Part shown: in pieces, positions 8,919 to 16,383 of the stretch
Position numbering within the stretch: the stretch's first letter is position 1
Layout of the letters: every line of letters starts with the position of its first letter
Assembly (NCBI GenBank): GCA_023301565.1
Contig: JALZUO010000066.1
Coordinates: 39,373-103,372 of the forward strand
Length of the DNA stretch: 64,000 nucleotides
From: Oligoflexales bacterium
GTDB lineage: Bacteria > Bdellovibrionota_B > Oligoflexia > Oligoflexales > JALZUQ01
Reading direction: 5' to 3'
The notes under the pieces: generated by a model
Database searches by the model: none
Told to the model about the DNA's origin: nothing
What the model saw: the letters and a program-made list of their open reading frames with translations, nothing else
Made by a program: the position numbers and the translations under genes

Positions 8919-10165
8919 TAGAGTGCGCCTCCTGTATTTTTAGCCAGTGGTGCCATGGGGTCAGGCGTGGCTGTTTTTCTTTTAGGGTTGAAAAATGGCA
9001 TTGGAACAATGGTCGCAGGAACCGTTTTACGTACGTGTTCTACGGTTACTTCTACCAATATTTCCTGTCCTATTTTTTTGTAAGCTGCTTCGACCGTCGC
9101 CAGAGCAATATTCTTTTTAAGGATGGGTGACCAGGTGCTACTTGTGCAGTAACCGATCTGTCTTTCCGAAAAAGCGTAAAGCGGGACCGAAGTCCTAGAA
9201 GCTTTGCTACACAGTCCTGGTGGAAGGCCCTTTTCCCGGAAAAGCTTTTCGTAGGCATCCCAGTTGTATTCAATGCCTACTGTGGCCCAAGGGGACCCCT
9301 CTTTTTTTTCTTTTTTCAGGGCGTCTTTTCCAACAAACTGTCCGCGATTTTTAAAATGCACAGTCCATCCAAGACCAACCTCATAAGGCGAAGATTTGCG
9401 CTCGGCAATAGGGCAATGGTGGGCCGAATGGTAGTCGACACCGTTCATGATAAAGCCAGCCTCGATGCGTGCCACATCCAATGCATCTAAGCCAGCTGGG
9501 ATAGCACTAAAGAAGGGGGCTTTGGCCATGAGCGCTGCATAGACTTTAGCTGCTTTTGTCTGCTCTACCCAAATTTCATAGCCGAGGTCTCCGGTATAGC
9601 CGGTCCGGCTTAGCTGGCCACCGACTTGATCGCCTTGTACCGAGACAGGCATATGTTTAAAGAAACCAAGCTTTTGCATAGAAGTTCCGAAAACAGCGGT
9701 GCACAGGTCACGGGAAGTAGGGCCCTGCATTCCAATGATTGCAAAATCTTCGGTGATGTCTTTCAGCTCAATTTCAAAGTCATCTGCATAACGCATGAAC
9801 CAGCTAAAAGAAGGGATAGCAGCGGTGAACCAAAACTCTTGGTCTGCAATCCGCATAACAACGCCATCGTCTATGATTTTACCCTCTTGGTCGCACCAGG
9901 TTGTGTAGCCAGAGGCACCGTTTTTTAGCTTTTCTATGTTTCTTGTCATCATGTAGCTAAGAAACTTACAGGCGTCCGGTCCGGTAACTTTATATTTGAA
10001 GAGAGGGGTTAAATCCATAATTCCGCAGCTTTGACGGAATGCATGGTACTCCTGGTCATGATGGATATCGTAGGAGGAAACGCTGTAGTAACCTGCCCAA
10101 TCCTTCCAAAGGTAGCTATGACAAAGAGCTTTTGTCTGTTCATGAAGCGGCGTGGGGATTGGCAT
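8918..10165 (-). CDS. GcvT-like folate-dependent aminomethyltransferase
   Basis: The GcvT family transfers one-carbon units from an aminomethyl donor to tetrahydrofolate. Visible motifs are GIMDLTP (48-54), TTWCDQEGKIIDDG (88-101) with the folate-binding aspartate pair D99/D100, RTGYTGDLGYE, and GLDALDVARIEAGF. At 415 residues it is longer than bacterial GcvT (about 365). No gcvH, gcvP or lpd is nearby. Instead it is the first gene of an operon with two FAD oxidoreductases. This resembles a split sarcosine or dimethylglycine dehydrogenase, where a flavoprotein and a GcvT domain cooperate in demethylation. That role is inference. The start is an ATG preceded by AAGGAAGGTGC. Confidence 0.85.
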   Translation of the reverse strand: MPIPTPLHEQTKALCHSYLWKDWAGYYSVSSYDIHHDQEYHAFRQSCGIMDLTPLFKYKVTGPDACKFLSYMMTRNIEKLKNGASGYTTWCDQEGKIIDDGVVMRIADQEFWFTAAIPSFSWFMRYADDFEIELKDITEDFAIIGMQGPTSRDLCTAVFGTSMQKLGFFKHMPVSVQGDQVGGQLSRTGYTGDLGYEIWVEQTKAAKVYAALMAKAPFFSAIPAGLDALDVARIEAGFIMNGVDYHSAHHCPIAERKSSPYEVGLGWTVHFKNRGQFVGKDALKKEKKEGSPWATVGIEYNWDAYEKLFREKGLPPGLCSKASRTSVPLYAFSERQIGYCTSSTWSPILKKNIALATVEAAYKKIGQEILVEVTVEHVRKTVPATIVPMPFFNPKRKTATPDPMAPLAKNTGGAL

Positions 10166-10204
10166 ACCTGCACCTTCCTTAAAATAGCTGATTCAAAATC
10201 CTAG

Positions 10205-10245
10205 GCCCTACCTTCATAGTGCATCATGCACATGGGGGCTTTTTT
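10205..10245 (+). terminator. Terminator-like hairpin facing right in the gcvT upstream region
   Basis: GCCC (10205-10208) pairs with GGGC (10236-10239) around an inner GTGCA/TGCAC stem, and a run of six T follows on the plus strand. No plus-strand gene lies upstream. The structure could stop antisense transcription out of the gcvT-like gene, or be the 5' leader structure of its mRNA when read on the minus strand. Confidence 0.4.
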
Positions 10246-10367
10246 GTTTCGATAAATATGTTCCAAGGTAGTGGCACTAACGGTCTTGCGCAAGAATAGC
10301 CTAATATTAAGGCACCGCCGGTCGGTAAATATGCGTACGAAAACAGAGGTGACTGCTAGTTCTGTTT

Positions 10368-10397
10368 TTGATTAAGCACCTGTATTTACTGTATATA
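10368..10397 (+). promoter_or_regulatory. Candidate sigma70-type promoter for the DUF4197 lipoprotein gene
   Basis: TTGATT (10368-10373) and TATATA (10392-10397) are separated by 18 bp, about 38 bp upstream of the chosen start at 10435. The match is moderate. Confidence 0.4.
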
Positions 10398-10434
10398 TGC
10401 TAGTATACCGGAATAGTTTTGTGTGGGGGTATTT

Positions 10435-11178
10435 ATGATTAGAGTGTGTTTTTTGGTTCTACTGAGTTCCGTTTGGATGAGTTGTACGACGTCTGAGATA
10501 AACCAAGCCATGGAGAGTCTGCCAGGTCTTTTAGGGACTCCTGGTGCTACCAGTGCCCGCCTTTCACAGTCAGAAATTGTAGCTGGTTTAAAGTCAGCCT
10601 TAGAGGTCGGCTCTACCAAAGCTTCGACGATGCTTCACCGTAAAGATGCGTTCTTTACCAATGCAGCTATAAAGATTTTGTTTCCGCCGGAAGCAGCAAA
10701 AGTAAAATCTATTTTGGACAAAGCTGGGTTGGACCGACTTACCAGCAAGGTTGTACTTAGCTTAAATAGGGCAGCAGAAGATGCTGCTGTAAAAGCAAGG
10801 CCGGTGTTTTTAAGCGCTGTTAAGTCTATGACGATTCAAGATGGTGTCAACATATTGTTCGGCAAAGAAAACGCTGCAACTACCTACCTGCAAAGCAGCA
10901 CTTCGGCTCAGCTTGTACAAGCTTTCAAACCGTCTATTTCCAGATCTCTAGCAAAGGTTAACGCCACAAAGCACTGGTCTGACGTAATGCAAGCCTACAA
11001 TCAAATTCCTTTTATGAAAAAAATAAACCCAGACTTATCCTCTTATGTGACGCAAAGAGCTTTGGACGGGATATTTTATGCACTTGCAAACGAAGAGAAA
11101 TCTATTCGAAAAAACCCCACAGCGAGGGTTACAGGTATTTTGCAAAAAGTATTTGGATATAGAGATTCAAAGAAATAG
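10435..11178 (+). CDS. DUF4197 family lipoprotein
   Basis: The ATG at 10435 is preceded by a GGGGG ribosome-binding site and begins a lipoprotein-type signal (hydrophobic VCFLVLLSSVWMSC with lipidated C17). An in-frame GTG at 10423 is less likely. The mature part matches the DUF4197 pattern: a LSQSEIVAGLKSALEVG segment, an FPPEAAKV element, a long helical central region and a C-terminal ALDGIFYALANEEKSIRKNP element. The function of the family is not known. The gene stands alone between its own promoter and terminator, just upstream of the redox operon. Confidence 0.8.
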   Translation: MIRVCFLVLLSSVWMSCTTSEINQAMESLPGLLGTPGATSARLSQSEIVAGLKSALEVGSTKASTMLHRKDAFFTNAAIKILFPPEAAKVKSILDKAGLDRLTSKVVLSLNRAAEDAAVKARPVFLSAVKSMTIQDGVNILFGKENAATTYLQSSTSAQLVQAFKPSISRSLAKVNATKHWSDVMQAYNQIPFMKKINPDLSSYVTQRALDGIFYALANEEKSIRKNPTARVTGILQKVFGYRDSKK

Positions 11179-11258
11179 CTTTTGTTCGTCTATGCTCTTG
11201 TGAGATTTAGATCGAATTTTTTTTTGAAGTTACAACCAGAAAACTTTTCCTAGTAGAG

Positions 11259-11295
11259 ATAAGCCCCTTATTTAAGTGGCTTATTTGTTTTTTTC
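11259..11295 (+). terminator. Intrinsic terminator after the DUF4197 gene
   Basis: An 11-bp stem with one mismatch (ATAAGCC.../...GGCTTAT, 11259-11284) is followed by TTGTTTTTTT. It separates the DUF4197 gene from the redox operon. Confidence 0.8.
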
Positions 11296-11392
11296 TACCT
11301 TCCAAACTTATCCATTTTAGAATTATGCCGATGTGAATAATTGTAAACAATAAGGTTTAGAGTTTTTTTATGCATTTGCAATGGAGGTTGTC

Positions 11393-12583
11393 ATGCGAGT
11401 TAGAGGATTGATTGCTATTTTAGGGATGTTTGCGTTTGCAAGCGTCGCCTGTGGAAGTGGTTTGGATAGAAACATTGGTGACATACGTGATTTGTTCGGA
11501 GCGCAGGGTACTGGTTCTGGCAATGGTGATTGCACTATTTCGGCAGTTAGTAATAGTGAGAAAAGTGCAGGTTATACTAGTCTAAACATCAACTCCCTTC
11601 AGTTAGAAGAAAATGGAGAATATGTAAGTATATGCAGAATCATGAAAAGAAACGACATGAAGTCTGTAGTGATTCAGTTTGCAGGAGTTACCTGTCTTAG
11701 CTGCCAAGATGAAGCCATTTTCTATCAAGGGATTATTCCAAATTACAAAGAAAAAGGCGTAGGGCATATCGTTGCTCTTACAGACAGAAAAAGAGACTAT
11801 CCGGAGTCTATGTTTAAGTATTTCATGAGTGCATATGCAGAAGATGCAGTTCGTGTACACGATCAAAACGCGCAGGAAATACCTGTGTTGTGGAAGCTTT
11901 TTTCCAAGGACCCTCAAAACCCAAACAGACCTACGATCATTACGGTTAATGTAGAGGGCAAGGGTTTTGTAATCAATGATCATTCTGTCGATATGGGTAA
12001 AGCCTCTGAAAAAGCACTAGAGCTAGCTGGTGTAGTAGCTGATAAAGGTTCTGACAACCAAAAAGACGAAGATCAGCAAGACGATAACCAACAAGGTGGT
12101 GACAACCAAGGAAACAACGACAACATCGTTAATGATCCAGTTCTTCCACCGCTTCAGCTTCGTTCGAATATTTCTTTGAACAAAGGATACAGTGGCCAGG
12201 TCGGAACGCTTGCAGATGTGTTTGACTCTGAGTATCTGATTTTAGATGTTTCTCAGTATCGTTGTAGATACTGTACGGAGCTCGCTGATGAGCATCAAAA
12301 CAACTATGCTTTTCAGACGGTTATGGCGACAAGTAAGTGTTCTTCTGTAACAGTAATTCCAGATAAAGACTATAACGAGTGGACGCGGCGCTACCCGGTA
12401 GGATCATACGTAGGTAATACGACCTACAGCACGTCAACCCCGCTATGGCAGCTAGTTCAACAACTCGGTGTACAGAATTTTCGCGGAACACCGACGATTA
12501 TGCTTCTAAATAGACAAGGTCAGATAGTTGCGCAAAACGCCGGTAGAGTACCACCACAAATCAAGCAGATTTGCGGTTACTAA
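11393..12583 (+). CDS. Lipoprotein with two thioredoxin-like CxxC domains
   Basis: An ATG at 11381 is in frame, but its own GGAGG is spaced six bases before the ATG at 11393, which I take as the start. The signal ends SVAC with C20 as the likely lipidation site. Domain 1 (about 60-215) carries CLSC at 101-104 in a thioredoxin-like context (VVIQFAGVTCLSC). A Q/N/D-rich linker follows (about 216-246). Domain 2 (about 250-396) carries CRYC at 291-294 and a cis-proline-type RGTPT at 364-368. Neither CxxC has the usual WCxxC tryptophan. It is probably a cell-envelope thiol-disulfide protein that passes electrons between partners. The next gene, another thioredoxin, starts 34 bp later. Confidence 0.8.
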   Translation: MRVRGLIAILGMFAFASVACGSGLDRNIGDIRDLFGAQGTGSGNGDCTISAVSNSEKSAGYTSLNINSLQLEENGEYVSICRIMKRNDMKSVVIQFAGVTCLSCQDEAIFYQGIIPNYKEKGVGHIVALTDRKRDYPESMFKYFMSAYAEDAVRVHDQNAQEIPVLWKLFSKDPQNPNRPTIITVNVEGKGFVINDHSVDMGKASEKALELAGVVADKGSDNQKDEDQQDDNQQGGDNQGNNDNIVNDPVLPPLQLRSNISLNKGYSGQVGTLADVFDSEYLILDVSQYRCRYCTELADEHQNNYAFQTVMATSKCSSVTVIPDKDYNEWTRRYPVGSYVGNTTYSTSTPLWQLVQQLGVQNFRGTPTIMLLNRQGQIVAQNAGRVPPQIKQICGY

Positions 12584-12617
12584 AAACAACTTCAACGTAT
12601 GTGAAGGAAGGGAAAAA

Positions 12618-13196
12618 ATGATTTTTATCAAAAAAAGTTCATGGGTACTTAACTTTCTTTTTCTGGGGGGATTCGTTCTTTCCTCATCCTTTGCCTCTGC
12701 AAAGCCCTTCGAAGGCCTAAGCTTGCCGTCTTTTAATGACGGCGAGGTCTTTGACTCGGCTAAGCTTGCTGCTCAAGATATTACAGTTGTGCAGTTTTGG
12801 GCAGATTGGTGCGGGGCTTGCAAAAAAAACATCAAAGATATTTATGCAGTTCAAAGTGATGTTCCATTTAAGTTTGTTGCGGCAAACGTAAATGAGGATA
12901 AAAGTAGTGCGGATAAGTTTTTTGTAAAGCAAGAAGCAAAAAGAAAAGCAAAGAAGAAAACAACTATTCCGGCTTTCAAAAAAGATGCCTATTATGACAC
13001 GAATAAAAAGCTTAAAGATCAACTCAAAGCCAAGACCTTGCCGACGATCGTTGTTCTTGACAAAGACGGAACAGAGCTAGGTCGACTAACTAAAAGGCTT
13101 ACAACAACAAAAATCAAAGAGTTTAGGGCGATTCTTGCAAAAGCCCAGACAGTGAGAGCAGTTGAAAAAGAAGGAGCAAAAAATGCTTCACATTAA
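12618..13196 (+). CDS. TlpA/ResA-like periplasmic thioredoxin
   Basis: AAGGAAGGG precedes the ATG at 12618. A signal peptide (about 1-28, ending SFASA) directs export. The active site WADWCGAC has C65 and C68, and the cis-proline segment is LPTIVVLDKDG (141-151). A lysine-rich insertion at about 100-125 separates the two halves of the fold and is not typical of TlpA or ResA. It is likely a reductant or oxidant of the neighbouring envelope proteins. It overlaps the DUF4266 gene by 14 bp. Confidence 0.85.
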   Translation: MIFIKKSSWVLNFLFLGGFVLSSSFASAKPFEGLSLPSFNDGEVFDSAKLAAQDITVVQFWADWCGACKKNIKDIYAVQSDVPFKFVAANVNEDKSSADKFFVKQEAKRKAKKKTTIPAFKKDAYYDTNKKLKDQLKAKTLPTIVVLDKDGTELGRLTKRLTTTKIKEFRAILAKAQTVRAVEKEGAKNASH

Positions 13197-13410
13197 ACTT
13201 ATACTATTGGTTGCTGGTTTTATGGTGGGTGGCTGTAGCACTTCAAAGATTGTATTTAACAAAAAACGTCTTTTAGATGCAAGTATGGACCCAGGGAAAA
13301 CTACAGCTGCAGACGGCACAGGTTTTGGTGGTGTCTACGGTATCTATGAGAAGTCTGCCATGGGTGGATCGCAAGGAATAGGGAGCTCGTGTCCGACATG
13401 CGGAAGTTAA
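13183..13410 (+). CDS. DUF4266-like small lipoprotein
   Basis: The start is ATG 13183 with AAGGAG in front, inside the end of the thioredoxin gene. The 75-residue protein has lipobox VGGC (C18) and a short mature part rich in glycine (GTGFGGVYGIYEKSAMGG). It ends SSCPTCGS, so it carries a C-terminal CxxC. Size, the M-D-P segment and the Gly/Cys-rich tail fit DUF4266, small lipoproteins that elsewhere neighbour DUF3570 barrel genes. The C-terminal cysteines could be a substrate of the adjacent thioredoxin; that is inference. Confidence 0.65.
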   Translation: MLHIKLILLVAGFMVGGCSTSKIVFNKKRLLDASMDPGKTTAADGTGFGGVYGIYEKSAMGGSQGIGSSCPTCGS

Positions 13411-14441
13411 TACAAATATTGTCATTAATTATTTTGCCAGGCTCTTTGCTCGCAAGTAGTCAAACTGCAGATACATCACTAAGTCTGTTTCGTGACGGAA
13501 ACCTTAGTCTGCAGGATGCAAAGTTAGGCTACAGCTATATGTCTAATGTCATAAGCGAAGCTGACTACGCCACAACAGTTGCGATTCAAGGTGGGTTCAT
13601 TGCTTACAGAAACCAGTCTGGCGCATCGACGTCACACCCGATGGGTTTGCATCAAAGTGTAGATAGCCGCAGTGCGGGCGTGACGATCAATCAGCAGTTT
13701 GCTACAAAGTACTCTTTGGGCGTGAATGTAGGCTATGCTGAAACCATTTATGAAAGTGAAGAGGAAGAAGCTGATGGCGAAGAGTTTGGCTCTGTAAATT
13801 ATGGCGTAAATGCTTCGGCCTGGTTTTTACAAGAAACCATCCGCCTAACTCTTTCCTACGGTGTAGGGGCTTTTGAACAAATAGCCTTGGATACCTCTGC
13901 TGGTACGGGTGAGCGCATTATCTTGCCGCCCGAAGTAGATACAGCCTCTTACTCTGCCCGAGTCTTGCAAATGTTGACCCCTTCGACGATTCTTCAGTAC
14001 GGAGCAGGCCTAACCAAACGCTCGGACCGTCCGGATATTCGGACAGCTGACCTGGAAGTGCGTCAGTATATCAATGCGGTCAAAGGGTCAGTTCAACTTA
14101 GTGGACAGTACTATAATAATGTCGGGTTTCTTAGTAGCGAATCCTTTGATGGTAACATCACGGCCTTTGCTCTCAATGCAAAGTTAAACAAAAAACTCGG
14201 TGAAAAGTGGATAGCATCTGCTGGTTACAGGTTTTACCGTGAGCTAGAAGAAGCAAGAGATGAATTCACACAGTCTACGCAGCGCGGAAGCGACTACGCT
14301 TACCTTGGTGGCCGCTATCGTTTAGGGGATGTTGGCTGGACCGACGCAGCGTCAGAGGTTTTTGGTCAAGCCGGTTATTACGCCTCCAACTTGCCTTCAA
14401 AAGGTATAGGGTTTTCCTTAGGTGTTCAGTTTAGACTGTAG
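13398..14441 (+). CDS. DUF3570-type outer-membrane beta-barrel protein
   Basis: The start is uncertain between GTG 13389 and ATG 13398. I prefer the ATG because a signal peptide MRKLIQILSLIILPGSLLAS follows directly. The mature 325 or so residues alternate polar and hydrophobic residues in many beta strands. They contain RGSDYAYLGGRYRL near the end and finish with a terminal strand ending in aromatic-R-L (VQFRL), the usual outer-membrane insertion signal. An acidic loop (ESEEEEADGEE) lies near residue 120. The gene overlaps the DUF4266 gene, and the pair is a recurring combination in other bacteria. Function is unknown; here it seems to be the outer-membrane member of a redox gene set. Confidence 0.75.
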   Translation: MRKLIQILSLIILPGSLLASSQTADTSLSLFRDGNLSLQDAKLGYSYMSNVISEADYATTVAIQGGFIAYRNQSGASTSHPMGLHQSVDSRSAGVTINQQFATKYSLGVNVGYAETIYESEEEEADGEEFGSVNYGVNASAWFLQETIRLTLSYGVGAFEQIALDTSAGTGERIILPPEVDTASYSARVLQMLTPSTILQYGAGLTKRSDRPDIRTADLEVRQYINAVKGSVQLSGQYYNNVGFLSSESFDGNITAFALNAKLNKKLGEKWIASAGYRFYRELEEARDEFTQSTQRGSDYAYLGGRYRLGDVGWTDAASEVFGQAGYYASNLPSKGIGFSLGVQFRL

Positions 14442-14474
14442 CGTTAACGTCAAAAAAGTAAACTTTTTCAAACA

Positions 14475-15278
14475 CTAGGAGTCTTGCCAGGTCCAACGGA
14501 CCTGATATCCCTGGTGTTTTCTTACATTAAAAACAAAATCATCGAGATAGATATACTGCCCTTTGACCCCTGTGAGAGTGCCTTCGATCGTAGGTGTTTT
14601 GTCGAGGCCGAGGGTTTTTATTTTTTCTGGGTACGTAGACACAGGATAGTTTAGACGTTGGATCTCCACAGGTGATTCTTCGATGAGCTCTGCGAACTCG
14701 GTTTTTTCAACTTCTTCCCAAAAAAGATCAATTTTATCTTCGATACTCTCTTCGGTGTTGCTGCCTTTTAGCATCGCACGCCAGTTGGTTTTATCTGCAA
14801 AGGTTGATTTAAGGGCGGACTCCAAAAGTCCGGCATGTAGTCTTTTTGCTGTCTTGCCAAGCTCTACTGCTGCGGTTGCCCCTTGGTCAATCCACCGGGT
14901 GGTCTTTTGGTGAGCCCGCGTGATGCCTACTTTAACACCGCTGGTTAGAGAGAGGTATACTGTATGAGGAATCATGCAGTTTTTTTCTCCCCATTCTGGC
15001 TCTCTGCAAGTCCCTTTGTGGTGATGGCATAGTTCCGGCTTAACGATGCAAAGGTCGCAGGCGGCCAAAGACTGCAAGCAGGGAAAACAGTAGCCTTGAG
15101 CAAAGGTCTTTTTTATTTTTCTGCCACAAGCGATGCATTGTATCTGCTGTTCAAATTCAATTTTAAGTTTTTGGCCTATCCGATCGTTTAAAAAGGATTC
15201 GGATGTTGGGTCTTGGTATTGAACGAGCCCATCTGCAAGAAGCTTTGCCTTGAGCTTTTTAATCTGCCATTTCATCAA
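14475..15278 (-). CDS. DUF2797 domain protein, cysteine-rich
   Basis: The 267-residue cytoplasmic protein has the DUF2797 signature: CIACGRKIKKTFAQGYC with C48, C51, C64 and C67, then CDLC (C74, C77), PELCHHHKGTC (C84, C91), C101, and the strand VYLSLTSGVKVGITR followed by RWIDQGA. The cysteines look like two or more zinc or metal sites. The family has no established function. The N-terminal helix and the GVKVGITR segment recall small nucleic-acid-binding folds, but I would not assign a role. The gene converges with the DUF3570 gene, leaving 33 bp. Confidence 0.85.
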   Translation of the reverse strand: MMKWQIKKLKAKLLADGLVQYQDPTSESFLNDRIGQKLKIEFEQQIQCIACGRKIKKTFAQGYCFPCLQSLAACDLCIVKPELCHHHKGTCREPEWGEKNCMIPHTVYLSLTSGVKVGITRAHQKTTRWIDQGATAAVELGKTAKRLHAGLLESALKSTFADKTNWRAMLKGSNTEESIEDKIDLFWEEVEKTEFAELIEESPVEIQRLNYPVSTYPEKIKTLGLDKTPTIEGTLTGVKGQYIYLDDFVFNVRKHQGYQVRWTWQDS

Positions 15279-15358
15279 AGTTACCCCTGGTCATATACAC
15301 TGTGTCTTTGATAACATACAAGAGAGTAGGAACGCAGATGATAGATGGGGAGACGGAC

Positions 15359-15718
15359 ATGAAACGTTATATCGCTCTGGCAACATTGGCTCTTTTTTTT
15401 AGCGGTTGTCATTTTTTTGGATCCGGTAACGAAGTCGAAACCGTTTATCTAACTAATCTGATTGAAAATGGTGCAAAGGTCTGGAAGCCGGCGGAGCTCG
15501 AAGCCTATGCTGGAAAGGTTGTCTTTGAGCTCGAAAATACGCTCGAAGAAGCCCATGGCTTTGTGGTCAAGGGCGTCAACGACCCTGTCGTGGTTGGCCC
15601 AAAGAAAACAGTGAAAGTTACAGCGAACTTGAAGCCTGGAACATACCCGCTTGAGTGTCATCTGCACCCAGCGCATGTTCCTTCTAGTATCACGATCGTT
15701 GAAAAAGCCAAGCTTTAG
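15359..15718 (+). CDS. Cupredoxin-like lipoprotein
   Basis: An open frame runs from 15302, but GGGGAG sits seven bases before ATG 15359, which begins a lipoprotein signal with lipobox FSGC (C17). The mature 100 or so residues have the pattern of a small copper protein: H66 in EEAHGF and a C-terminal ECHLHPAH with C100, H101, H103 and H106, close to a type-1 copper site. No clear methionine ligand follows. It may carry electrons or copper in the envelope, fitting the redox genes on either side. The domain call rests on the H...C..H spacing and size. Confidence 0.7.
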   Translation: MKRYIALATLALFFSGCHFFGSGNEVETVYLTNLIENGAKVWKPAELEAYAGKVVFELENTLEEAHGFVVKGVNDPVVVGPKKTVKVTANLKPGTYPLECHLHPAHVPSSITIVEKAKL

Positions 15719-15722
15719 ACTT

Positions 15723-16262
15723 TTAGTGGCCTTTAAAATAGTTTTCTTTGTAGAACTTCAGCTCATCAATGCTTTGCTGTACGTCTTCTAGGGCGCGGTG
15801 GTTGGATGTAGGTTTTCTAAACTCGGATTTTTCACCAAACCAAGATTTTATGAGGTTTTTGACAGTTGTCACGTCGATTAAACGGTAGTGAAGGTGTTCA
15901 ATTATATCAGGCATCTCACGAACCATAAACCTACGGTCTTGCCATACAGAGTTTCCGGCTAGGTTGCCCTTGCCTTTTTTTACGTGTTTTTGAAGAAACT
16001 TTAGAGTCCCTGCTTGCGCCTCTTCGATGGTGGTTGTTGATTCCAAAGCCGCTTGCCAAAGCCCTGATGCTTGGTGATGACTGCGGTTCCAATCATCCAT
16101 ATTTTTTAAACGGTTTTCATTGACTCCGATGACGTAGCTTGGCCCTTCGGCTATAACTTGAAGGTCTGGAGTGGTTATTATCGAGGCAATTTCAAGAATT
16201 TGATCGGACTCTGGGTTGAGTCCAGTCATCTCTAAATCTACCCAGAAGTATTGTACCGCCAT
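15723..16262 (-). CDS. orn: Oligoribonuclease
   Basis: Orn degrades di- and short oligoribonucleotides, the end step of RNA decay and of cyclic-di-GMP turnover through pGpG. The 179-residue protein has the complete DEDDh set: D9 and E11 in WVDLEMTG, D109 in GNSVWQDRR, H155 and D160 in NHRALED. Length and motif spacing are those of the family. It converges with the cupredoxin gene and is divergent from the DsbA-like gene. A PilZ protein lies about 1.3 kb away. Confidence 0.96.
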   Translation of the reverse strand: MAVQYFWVDLEMTGLNPESDQILEIASIITTPDLQVIAEGPSYVIGVNENRLKNMDDWNRSHHQASGLWQAALESTTTIEEAQAGTLKFLQKHVKKGKGNLAGNSVWQDRRFMVREMPDIIEHLHYRLIDVTTVKNLIKSWFGEKSEFRKPTSNHRALEDVQQSIDELKFYKENYFKGH

Positions 16263-16383
16263 ATTTTCACTCCTATGAGATCGTTTTTAGCTTAGCTAGC
16301 TGCCTGCAAATAAAGATTCATGTTACCATAAGCTCTTTACGCGTTACCGCGGATCCAAAGCTATGCAAGGGAGAGAGCTTAAC

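Noticed and set aside
10166..10434. Glycine riboswitch upstream of the gcvT-like gene
   Set aside because: I could not find the conserved glycine aptamer elements on the minus strand, only a simple hairpin.
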